Source: Sipunculus nudus
Lineage: Eukaryota > Annelida > Sipuncula > Golfingiida > Sipunculidae
Length of the DNA stretch: 64,000 nt
Assembly (NCBI GenBank): GCA_026874595.1
Contig: CM049307.1
Coordinates: 39,538,862 to 39,602,861, forward strand
Reading direction: 5' to 3'
This document shows positions 54,001-64,000 of this stretch, in pieces. The notes beneath the pieces were generated by a model. The model was not told where the DNA came from. It did not search any database and worked only from the letters and a program-made list of their open reading frames with translations. Position 1 is the stretch's first letter. Each line of letters opens with the position of its first letter. The position numbers and the translations under genes were made by a program.

Positions 54001-54279
54001 ACGTAAACGTGGAACCGCGTGCCTTTCTCAATTAGAAAGGTTATGCTAAACCACAGTGGGTCACTTAATTAACAGATCGAGTGACTCTCTGGCAGAGGAC
54101 TAATTTGTCTGTATGCGGCCTGTAATGAATCGACCAGCGTGTTTTAGTTACTGCCTGTGTGGTGACTCCAAGGTCCATGAGAAGTCTGCTGTGAATGCAG
54201 AGGTTTATTAGTTTCGCCAGGAGGGTCTGCGTTCTTCCGCTTTTGTACGTGTATTTATATGTGTGTGGGGGTTTGTGTG

Positions 54280-54570
54280 TTTTTCCACAACTTAACAAAC
54301 GCAATCATGAATGGAATCTCATGAAATTCTCAGGGCATTTCGGGTATGGGCCAATGAAGAACCAAATAGCTTTTGGTGTGGTCCTGCGCCTAATCCAGAT
54401 CCAAAACCGTCATAAAGGAATATTAACAAATGTAAAGCCACTTATGCACGAATGAACCTTGGAACATTGGCCGAATATGTGAATGCAAACACGGTTTTTG
54501 GAGCATCCCACAATAGGGAACCCCCACATGGCGGAGGCTTGCATTCTTTAGAATGCATATTTCTAGTTTA
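54280..54570 (+). repeat. Dispersed repeat, copy 2
   Basis: Diverged copy of 35920-36190, longer by an insert around CACGGTTTTTGGAGCATCCC before GGCGGAGGCTTGCATTC. Confidence 0.65.
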
Positions 54571-55929
54571 TTCATATATTTCAACTGAATGTGCATGCAT
54601 GCATTCCCTCTCTTTGGAAGACATTGTTCGGGTTTTCAAACGATGAATAAAAAAATGACATACATGGTTATTATACTGTTCAGCATACAGTAAGAATGTG
54701 ATTATAGATCCATGATTTTAACCTGAATTACAATCTGAGAAAACATATGACTAAAAACCTTGAGAGGTTTAACAGGCAGAGCGGACGGAGTTTGATAACT
54801 TCCAACAAGAAACTGAAATGCAATATTATTATCGGCATATTTTACAAGGTTCTAAAATAGAATCCGAAGAATTATTTCTATAATTTATATCAAGGTTCAT
54901 AGAAGAATATCTTACTTTTTTTAGCATAATGCCGAGCGTTTGCCAAATCATAATTTGCTGGTAGGTTTTCTAAGGGAATAATAGACATAAACGTTTAAAG
55001 CTTTTATGAAGACATCGTAATAGTAATACAGTTATATATTATACATTATTCTAAAATATCAATGGGTACATTACTGAGAGAAATTTTTAATATAAGTTTA
55101 TTAAAGCAAGGCTCTAAGGAAACTCAAGGTATAATTACACAATTTATGGAAACCGTAAACTACTCACCTTTAGGTAAATGAATTTCCTTCGAGTAAAACA
55201 TAAACTGTAAAATCTGTATTTTGATATAAGTATACACAAGGTTGCAAAATTTGTGACATTCAATTAAGTGTTGAAAAAGATTCATAAATGAGTACACACA
55301 TTTCATCATTTTTTAAATGCAATTAAACGCCGTATATTTGTGATTTTTGGCTTCCGTCTTCATTTAATAATTATCATTCTTAACCATTATAAAGTCAACT
55401 TTTTAAATCTTAAAATATTAATATTATGCACTCTCTTCGGTAAACAAAAAGAAATTAGATATTAATATACATAAAATTCAGACAAATCGTTACTTTTCTT
55501 CGTCTGTATCATAAATTATAGATGCCAGGCTGTCCTTAAAGGTTGATATCCTTGAACAACCGGAAAGAAATACATTAGGTATATTCGTGTCCCGAATATA
55601 TTTATTTCTCATACAAGGAAAATGCAAATGCATATTTAATAAATGGGAGAAATAATAAATAAGTATGAAATATGACATCAGTCGACCAGACTTGATATGG
55701 TATCTGACTACTGATTGACCGCGCCAGGAAGCTTCGCTTCGAAGGACAGACAAATGACCAGTTGTTGGCAGTGTTTATCACACAATGATGAAGGTAACGA
55801 CCTAAAACAATATTTTGTTCTCTGGAGTCCATGTATTTTACGCATAAACATTGCATAATTAATATATGAGTAATAACCTGTAGTTAAGGCATTTTATCCT
55901 CATTGGAGAATGCATCATTTTGTCTATGA
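54571..55929. other. Intergenic stretch
   Basis: AT-rich; no feature supported. Confidence 0.4.
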
Positions 55930-55933
55930 GGTT

Positions 55934-56293
55934 TGTTACGAAGACAAATTGTTGAGGGGGGAAATCACAAGTCCGGCGAACCAACCGCTTCGGTCCGCTT
56001 TTATGTCACCCTGTAACACACCCCCTCTGAAGAGCGTTCTGCTATCAGAACAAGACCAATAATCCCAGGAGTCACACTTTGGTGAGCTTATTCCCTGGGC
56101 CACAAAGTAAACTGTCACGTTAGACGAGCCCCCATTTTGTTACGAAGACAAAATTTTGAGGGGAGAACATTTGGCCGATCCCCCTTTCGAACCCAGGTCG
56201 GTGGCGCACATGTCCGGCGTACCAACCGCTTCGCTAGCAAAGCAAGCTTCACTAGCGAGACAGTTCGGTCCGCTTTTATGTCACCCCGTAACA
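55934..56293 (-). mobile_element. Miniature LTR retrotransposon (TRIM/SMART-like)
   Basis: Two LTR copies with TGTTAC...GTAACA ends lie at 56138-56293 (156 bp) and 55934-56018 (85 bp, internally deleted), flanked by GGTT direct repeats (55930-55933, 56294-56297). The 119-bp interior, read on the minus strand, starts with TGGGGGCTCGTC, the tRNA-Pro primer-binding site, and ends with the purine run AGAGGGGGTG just before the second LTR. No coding capacity. The long LTR contains A-box-like TAGCGAAGCGG and B-box-like GGTTCGAAAGG. Confidence 0.8.
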
Positions 56294-57100
56294 GGTTGTA
56301 TCGGTGATCGACCATGAACCATATGTCAAGTTCTTGATAGGTCCTATTCACAGTACAGGTAGGTTTATGATTCCCAAAATATTCTGTTTTCTACTTAAAC
56401 ATTATTGTTTTGACAACATTTCGTTCTTAAACCGTTTGCTTGCTGATGTACACAAGTGGGGGGGGGAAAATTTTGCAACGGGCCCGATCAGTGGTGCAAC
56501 ATATAAGCATAGCGCACGCCACCTGGTAGCCGTACCGCGCAACTTACAAATTAAGAGTTTCAGGTTTCTTACACGTGTCTCTTCTGTTTGTCCTCTTCCA
56601 TATTACCTCTCCTTGTTTTGGATTTGCGGTGCATGCGCAAAATATGACTTCTTGTGAAGCAGCTTTGCTAGTAGTACTTCAGCCTGACCCAAAAATTTGG
56701 ATCATCGGTACCATTTTGGTTGCAAATTTTCACCATAAGTGCTTGATAGGTATACATGAGTAGGTAATAAAAAAGCAGAATGAAAGTGGTAGCTTTCAGT
56801 GAATAAATGGATGTTTTATGTTGGATGACGTATATATTTTTTTTTCATCTCAAGGACACCGACTTCAGAGTGGCTATAAACCCTATACTACTAAATATGT
56901 ATAACATATCCAGTCAAAGTTGGTCACAAATGATAGCTTAAACCTTACGATTCAGTATGACATGCTATTTATGACCACAAGGTGTATACTGCTAAGTTAT
57001 ACATTCTTTTAGTTACACTCATCCCTAGGAAGAACGACAAAAGAGTGGTTATATAAATTTACTTCATACACCTACAGTTATACTTTCTTATGCCCTCACA
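56294..57100. other. Intergenic stretch
   Basis: A G run at 56458-56466; ORFs at 56304-56763 lack any domain. Confidence 0.35.
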
Positions 57101-57109
57101 TTTGCGGAT

Positions 57110-57262
57110 CCAGGATTTAAGAAAAAAGGGATCCACGCCAGGACTGATGGCAAAACCTATAAAAAAAGGTACTCAGGTCCGTAAAAATGGGGGCGGGGGT
57201 TCCAGGACACAAAACTTAGTCTGAAACCCTTAAAAAAGTTGTTGCGACTGGAAGGGGGGCGG
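57110..57262 (-). repeat. Inverted copy of the C-tract repeat
   Basis: Read on the minus strand it follows 38756-38890: CCCCCCTTCCAG, AAGGGTTTCAGACTAAG, GTCCTGGAACCCCCGCCCCC, CGGACCTGAGTACCTTTTT. Confidence 0.6.
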
Positions 57263-57583
57263 ACCTGCTTATTGTTGTATTTCATATTTGAGTTTACCTA
57301 CAATTTGCAATGTGTTTTAACAAACATTGATCATGTGACTTTTACGAGTATATAAACTATAAATGTTACCATTTATGTTTGCCTATCTTCTGCTAGCACA
57401 ACCGGTACATTTCCAGTTTTTTTTCTGAATGTTTAGAAAAATTAATCCACATGTAGATTACCGATTATGATCGACTAGAGCTGAAATGGTATTACTTAGT
57501 TTCACTCTCTATTGTTCCATCATTATTTGCGGTTATGAACAATGCAAAAAGATAATGTAAGACTTTCAAGTTTCTTTTTTTAG

Positions 57584-57750
57584 CGAATGACAGACTGCAG
57601 TTATCAGTGTGATATATATCAAGGCACAATTCGTAATCGCTAAACCTATGTTTAGACGTTGTGTATACAGGTTCTCCTAAACTATACTTAGTAGATTAGA
57701 TCACTGACCAATATAGATTCAGCTGATCATCATGACCAGTGGGACACTTA
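57584..57750 (+). repeat. Remnant of a family-1 hairpin element
   Basis: GGCACAATTCGTAATCGCTA and the 3' words CAGCTGATCATCATGACC and GTGGGACACTT survive; the array and hairpin are lost. Confidence 0.5.
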
Positions 57751-60413
57751 TTTTATTTATTATTTATTTTATTTTATTTACATTATGTTTATACAGGGAA
57801 AACCAATCAGTTTAAATTAAACTGGTCTTACTTGGTGCCCTGTATCAGTTCATATAAAACATACAATGACTAAATGACTTGGAAAGTTAAACATTTAAAA
57901 TCAACAGAAGAGGTAACAGATTATAATGTATTCAAGATATAGAATTTGTTTACTTAAATAAAATTTCATTTTCAGCGTAAATGTTCGCTGTGTGATAAAG
58001 ATTCCTTAAAGAACTGTTTGTTACATTGATTATTTCAAATCTAGGCCCTTGTGTATTTAAACTATCTAAAACTATCTAAGTTATATTCAATGTTATGTTT
58101 AAAGGGAAAATAAGCAATATCAGTTATAAGTTCATAATCGTATAAATATGCAATCACTTTCTGACAAACAACATCAAATCTGATAAGTTTTATTTTGCAT
58201 GGTTGGAAAGATAACACCGAGTGGAATATGAAAATCATTTCGTCATTTTTATTTTGGATAATCACCGGGGCTTTTATAAGTCTATTATATCTCATATTTT
58301 TTCAAGCCTGGCCACCTTGCCAAATCAAATCGTACGAAAGTTAGCACTTGCAAGGAATTAAAATAAAAATCACCAGAAGAATGACAAATTAGTTATTTTC
58401 ATGTTTATTATCATGTGTGTTTCTAGTGAAATGTTTATATAAAAGAAAATAACATGAAGACAAAACTTTTTTTTAGAATATGTATCTCCATTTTGTGATC
58501 TAACAGTTACAATTACATCCTACTAAGCGAGAGATGGTATTCTCTTAAGGACAAAACCATAAACCCATTGATATTATAATTGTTCGGCCAGTACAACAGT
58601 CAGTGATTAACATGATCTCCCTCAAACCTGGGGAATGACAGGGACACAAGTTGCTTTGACCGTTTAGTGAAAAATTGCATTTTAAAGATTAAAACAAAAG
58701 GATCTTAATGGCACTACATGGTGCAAGTACATAGCCTAAAGTGAACCTTGTATGTCTTCCAATCCGGTAAAATTAGATGACACTGGACTGCTTGGTTATT
58801 TTTTTCTGGAGACATAATTCCTGAACTCCTGAGTCAAAGCAGGTTAGAATTAAATTAGATTTGTTCAACTTCTACAAATGATTTCAATAATTTAGGCTTA
58901 TCACTAGCATTTAATAGACTTTGTATGAACATAAAACCGGAACAGGATGAGTCATTGCACTTACAGGCAAAATAGCAAACTGGTATATATTCATGTTAAA
59001 ACTCGGTTCAAATAAACATCTAGTTTTCGTCACAGAACGTGGTATTTATTTAAAAATCTCTCTCCTGTCAGAAATGTTAACAGTATAACAGAGGCAACTC
59101 AGAAAGAATAGCTTACAGCTCTGAAAGAATAACTTACAGTAAGTCCTGACACAAAGGCAAACTGCGATATCTATCATTTATTTATGGTGCAACCTAAGCA
59201 AAATGTTGTAGGTACATTTACTGCTCTTTCCTTGATTTTATATGTTAATTTTGTAGGAAATATTTGCATTGACATATTTCAGCAGACAACATAACCCTCT
59301 CTCAGCCGAAGGTTCTTTTATATTTTGGGTAAGAAAGCAAATTTAGCCAGAGGTGCAGATACGGCGGCCTAGTTTCTACGATATCACAAGTGACTTAGGC
59401 ATCAACATAACAAAAACTAACAAATAAAAATATGCTGCTTAAAATGTCTTGTCTCCCTTTTCTTTTTTTTCAACCGGAGACATGCAAAAAAAATATTAAA
59501 CAACTAGCCGAGTACCCGTGCCTGCATTCATGTCATGTGTGACATTCGGCCTGCGACATCCGAGTTTTAGTCTATATATCGGCCCCCGATAGTAGCCACT
59601 GGGAATAACTGGGAGGATTAACCAATCAGGGTTCGATAAGTGCGTGGGTATGCGGCACAAAAGTACTAAAAAAATCATCCAGGCATTGTTTCTGCGACAG
59701 TAGAATGGCAAGTGGACATGTATCGGCTAACTTAAAAACGGAATAACACCTTTCTGTGACCACGCCCAAATCCACTAATTGTAGTTGGGTGCCAGACATG
59801 TTTTTTTTTCAGCTAAAAGACTTCAGATTTTATTAGTCACTTTATAAAATCAAACTGGTCACGGTTGGGTCTTATCAGAAATACACCTGGTCTTTTTTTA
59901 TAAATTAGCTAAAATTAGATACAAATTGCTACGATACAGGGTGAGGAAAAGTATTCATATCTTTATATTTGGAAAGCTTTATACATGAATAACACCAGAT
60001 GAAAGATATAAATGTCTTCTTTCAACTGATATTAAACTTGTTTTAAAACAGGTATTATATAAGATGTTATAGCTAAATAATATATATATATCAGTATGTA
60101 CCGCAAAAATTGCATTTTCGGTGCATGCACATTTCAAAACAGGCTGATATTTTACAGAAAGCTACCGCTTTCATACTGCTATCAGGCATTTTTATTACCT
60201 ACACACATACACCTTTGAAAAAAACATTGATAGCAATAGTCACCTGTTTGGTATCGGTGAACCCTCTGGCTGATGTACTATGGGGCAAACGTACTTGGTC
60301 TGTGTTTATACACAGAGATCCATAAAAACGCTGAAGAGAAGTGAATTGGACAGAGCAAATACCGGAATGAAATTAGTAGGGAAATTTTGTATTCAGCTTT
60401 AACTTAAAGGGAT
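57751..60413. other. Intergenic stretch
   Basis: AT-rich. AACTAGCCGAGTACCCGTG near 59502 resembles a word common in invertebrate repeats, but I cannot delimit an element. Confidence 0.35.
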
Positions 60414-60905
60414 ATAATCAGGAGCAATATTATGTCAATTCTTTCACAGTCTCAGAACCTCCCATACGACTGTTTAACACCTTGTTATGGTTCTGCGTGT
60501 GAGTTCTGCGTGTAAGTCCATGTTTGTCTGCATGTTTACCATAACAAGACCGCGTGACAGGAGGTCCGATTTTGCACATGAGCGACCGATCCTAAACCAA
60601 GGATTAGACAAAACTAGCCCATACATATACATTTACCTCCATGTCCTCTAATTTTTCTCTGCTGGATGGACATAACGGTCGATGGACCGAAAATGAATTC
60701 ATTGCAGAGCCTCTCATACTAGATCTGTACAACAGGTCCAACAGTCTCAGCGTAAATTATACGCACGCTGAGCCTGTGCATCAGGTCCCTAATTCAAAGC
60801 AACACGCGATGTTTCAGCCAGCGGGCACATGTATTACATTTTTGGGCTGAGTCAGTCAAGGCATCTCTTGATTGTCAGGTGTTGTGGCCTAGGCGATGTA
60901 CAGAG
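60414..60905 (+). repeat. Diverged relative of the element at 40613
   Basis: TTAAAGGGATATAATCAGGA start and several ordered words in common, with a long insert around 60560-60790; no matching 3' end found. Confidence 0.55.
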
Positions 60906-61540
60906 TCACACGCACTGAATTTATGGTCAAGCAAACGTATTTCAAATCTATTTATATTTTCATATAACACAATAGCCTGTGAAAAAATATCAATATAGAT
61001 TTTACAAAAACTGAACCAAATTCCTGGAGGAAAAATGTTTTTTCTTCTTGTTTTTTTTTCTCACATTAACCATGAGGTTGTGTGATTTGTTCAAAAACTA
61101 TTGGCACATCTTTGAGCACTGTCAACACGTAAAACACGGTGAAACCCCTGTGACTTACATTCTAGATCTCATCAAAAGCTTAGTATTTCTGACACTGTCA
61201 GCTCCAATTTTTCATGGAAGAATTAAACAACATGTATTGCTAGGTTGAAGTCGTTCTAAATTTGTCTGTGACGTCACATATTGCACCGGCCAATCACATC
61301 AGGGCACAGTCTCTGTTCTGGATGAAATCTACCATGCACGTAACTTCGCCATGTATTATTACATTCACCTATGACCTTGTGGTGACGCCAACGATCACAA
61401 TAACGTAATATATTTAAATGTATTTATTGTATATAACAATAGAAATATTGATGATACAATGATATGCAAATCATGTGGCAAAGGTATATTTTGTACAGCC
61501 TAGGGCTACGACGTAAGAACCATCAAATATTTAATTTGAC

Positions 61541-61545
<5 letters not shown>
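60906..61545. other. Intergenic stretch
   Basis: Contains a perfect CRE-like TGACGTCA (61269-61276) near a CCAAT (about 61290). No transcript evidence. Confidence 0.3.

Positions 61546-61580
<35 letters not shown>
61543..61580. repeat. (TA)n left of the palindrome-array element
   Basis: A TA tract that continues at 63529-63558 on the other side, as if the element had inserted within one microsatellite. Confidence 0.9.
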
Positions 61581-61584
<4 letters not shown>

Positions 61585-63524
61585 ACAGGCGAAATTAGAA
61601 TCCAGGCGGATTTAAAATCCGTCTAGGCGGGATTGAAATTTTGATTTCGCCTAGGCGAGATTAAAATTTCTATCTCGCCTAGGCGGATTTAAAATCTGCC
61701 TAGGCCAGATTGAAATTTTGAATCCGCCTAGGCGAGATTAAAATCCTGTTATGATCATATGTAGGATTTCAATCTCGCCTAGGCGGATTTAAAATCTGCC
61801 TAGGCGAGACTGAAATTTTGATTTCGCCTAGGCTATATTAAAATCCTAGCAATTAATCTGCTTGATTCAATTATTTGGTTGAATCATGCTGATTATTTCA
61901 TTATAATGTATATCAATAGAAGTATAATCTTAATATTTAATGATAACATTATAAAATTAGTGACTAAAACAAGTTACTTGAGCTTAAAATAAATTCGGAT
62001 TTATTACACTCATGATTTTACTGGGGTTGTCCTTTTATTTTTAACATATTTAATAGCAATTTAATTTTAGCAGACTGACAAAACAACATGAAATATGTTA
62101 ATGTACACATCTGCAAAACTGGTAGTCTACCTAATATTTTAATTTTTTTCCACCGTGTTCTACAGCACATTTTCACATAAAATGTTGATAAAAAAATATA
62201 TATATGTCAAAGTGTAGATGGGAATCCAGTTGAGTTCGAAACTCAACTATTTGAGATATGAATCCCCATCTTAACGGTTGAGATGGGGATAGTCACTACT
62301 GAGATTGGAATATTCCAATGTACACTTGTTCACATTGGGATATCCAGAAGTCAACCAGTTCATTTTGGGATAAACTGAAATACACTAGTTTACATGAGAA
62401 TATTTTAGTTTAGATGTTACCAAGAGAAACAGTTTATTTTAAAATATCCTGAAATACACCAGTCTACTTAAGAATATCTCAACCTTATTGTTAAGATATA
62501 TTTTTTCCCTATTTCTTTTAAGTGGACACAAGAACATTGAACCTCAGAACATTGAGTAGCTGCAAAAAAATTACAGATATTATTGTATAAATAAATGAGG
62601 GAATTAAACAGACTAGAAGTGTATATTCTGAGAGTAACTACCAAGAACACATGTATAAAAAGATACTCTTTTATTATATTTAATATTTAACAATTCCATA
62701 ACTACATGGTAATCAGTCTAAAATATGCAGTATGCACCATTTATAATAAACAATATAAAAAACTAAAATATTCAAATACCTGTATCTTCCTTGCCCCTTT
62801 CAGCTAATAAAAAGCCAAAATTTAATGTTATTTGCCAAGGCAAAAAATAAACGCTGAAACCTGAAAAAATCAGACTGAAAATATACCTGTGTTTTTTTTT
62901 TTAATTTTACCCACCTGTCAGAAAAAACTTCATCACTTCTGTAAAGCATTCTTTAGCATCAGTGATTATAAAAATCCATTTATTTTTTATGTTCATTAAG
63001 ATATAGTGTTCTTAATAAACTGATCTTTCAAAATCCAAAGTTTCTGTAAAACTTACACTTAAAACAAAGCAAAATCAAAATATCCATCTTGTTGGCCAGG
63101 GCAGATCTTAAATTCCTAAAATGGTCCTATTCATTAAGATGTTCAGATATACAATTATCAACAGATAAATCTCTCCACGCCAAATGTGAGAATAAACTGC
63201 AATTATTATGAAACAATCAGCATGATTAAACCAAAGAATTGAATGACGCAGATTAAAAGCTAGGATTTTAATCTGGCCTAGGCAAAATCAGAATTTCAAT
63301 CTCGCCTAGGCAGATTTAAAATCAGCCTAGGCGAGATTGAAATCCTACATATAATCATAGCAGGATTTTAATCTGGCCTAGGCGGAATCAGAATTTCAAT
63401 CTCGCCTAGGCAGATTTAAAATCCGCCTAGGCGAGATTGAAATTTTAATCTCGCCTAGGCGAAATCAAAATTTTAATCTCGCCTAGGCGGATTTTAAATC
63501 TGCCTGGATTCTAATTTCGCCTGT

Positions 63525-63528
<4 letters not shown>
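61581..63528. mobile_element. 1.95-kb element with palindrome-array inverted arms
   Basis: The outer 27 bases (TGTCACAGGCGAAATTAG...) are perfectly inverted at the two ends. The arms (about 61581-61860 and 63250-63528) are each built from about eight units of 22-28 bp centred on the palindrome CGCCTAGGCG or close variants, spaced by ATTTAAAATC or GATTGAAATTTT words. The 1.4-kb interior is AT-rich and lacks an ORF. (TA)n tracts abut both ends, so the target duplication cannot be read. Non-autonomous; superfamily unknown. Confidence 0.8.
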
Positions 63529-63558
<30 letters not shown>

Positions 63559-63561
<3 letters not shown>

Positions 63562-63947
63562 TGAAACTCCCCTAAGCCGGACACTCAAGGGACTGGAGGA
63601 TTTTGGCCGTATTAGTGAGTTGTCCTGTTTAGAGGAGTTTGACATATTGCGTCAATTCGTCATTGAATGTTTCTGATATCCTATGATTTCATTAAATGTA
63701 CGCCTAATTTAAAATAGGCTACAGAATTTGATTTTTACTCATTTTCTAAATAGGTTAAATATGCACTTGCAATTTATAAAAAAAAGGGAACGGGACGGGA
63801 AAGTCTGTCCGTTGTCCGGGATAGTGAGTTGTCCGCTTTACTGAGTTTAGTTAAACATAATATAGAGGGAAATTTGAAGGGACTGAGATTTAGTGTCCGC
63901 ATTAGTGAGTTGTCCGCCTTCCTGAGTTGTCCACAAGTAGGAATCAC

Positions 63948-63949
<2 letters not shown>
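63559..63949 (+). mobile_element. 391-bp pogo/Tigger-like MITE
   Basis: It starts CAGTGAAACTCCCCTAAGCC and ends in AGTAGGAATCACTG, imperfect inverted repeats. The interior repeats GTGAGTTGTCCG words. The left border is TA; the right runs into GTGTGTGTATATAT. No ORF. Confidence 0.7.
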
Positions 63950-63995
<46 letters not shown>

Positions 63996-64000
63996 ATATG
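63950..64000. repeat. (GT)n/(TA)n tract
   Basis: Simple repeat at the window end. Confidence 0.9.

Noticed and set aside
56304-56763. Two overlapping ORFs downstream of the TRIM
   Set aside because: No domain; part of the frame runs over a G run.
59496-59711. 71-codon minus ORF in a GC-richer patch
   Set aside because: No domain, and it contains a word common in invertebrate repeats; borders cannot be set.
61581-63528. CRISPR-like array (regular repeats of 22-28 bp)
   Set aside because: The repeats are palindromic, degenerate and mirrored in inverted arms of an element in an animal genome; no spacers of constant size.
28033-64000. A second multi-exon protein gene
   Set aside because: I scanned for conserved domains and phased exon chains on both strands; only isolated candidates (28800, 32217) appeared.

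Overview
The window comes from an animal nuclear genome. It is AT-rich, with small exons, canonical GT-AG introns and a very dense load of non-autonomous repeats. The repeat types are hairpin-capped elements with (TCCG)n tracts and internal tandem arrays, a CR1/L2-type LINE, a Penelope-like element with hammerhead motifs, and tRNA-type SINEs. Together they point to a lophotrochozoan, most likely a mollusc and perhaps a bivalve. That placement is an inference from repeat style, not from a marker gene.

The first 28 kb hold one gene on the + strand. I can follow it exon by exon as poly(ADP-ribose) glycohydrolase (PARG): 19 coding exons from the ATG at 152 to the stop at 28030-28032. All junction phases agree, giving a 773-residue protein. 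Exons 1-6 encode a disordered, basic/acidic regulatory region with a PIP-like motif. Exons 7-19 encode the catalytic part with the GGG-x7-QEE signature. Intron 1 has a GC-AG donor. The splice donor of exon 2 lies in a 59-bp tandem triplication.

The introns are packed with mobile DNA. Intron 1 carries a tandem dimer array whose units hold AGGTCA-type motifs. Introns 1, 3, 4, 5 and 17 carry hairpin/(TCCG)n/tandem-array elements that look like Helentron-type non-autonomous elements (HINE or pearl style). In the 11.5-kb intron 4, one such element contains a LINE, which itself contains a second such element and a small inverted-repeat element. Intron 15 has a foldback carrying two hammerhead-like motifs.

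From 28 to 64 kb I find no convincing multi-exon gene. The stretch is intergenic or belongs to introns of something outside the window. It holds a candidate Cys-rich exon (28.8 kb), another hairpin element (33.2-34.5 kb), a Penelope-like element with inverted 129-bp terminal repeats that each carry a hammerhead motif (45.8-47.1 kb), tRNA-like SINEs, a miniature LTR element (55.9-56.3 kb), a 1.95-kb element whose inverted arms are arrays of the palindrome CGCCTAGGCG (61.6-63.5 kb), a pogo-like MITE, many (TA)n tracts and several poly-C/poly-G runs.
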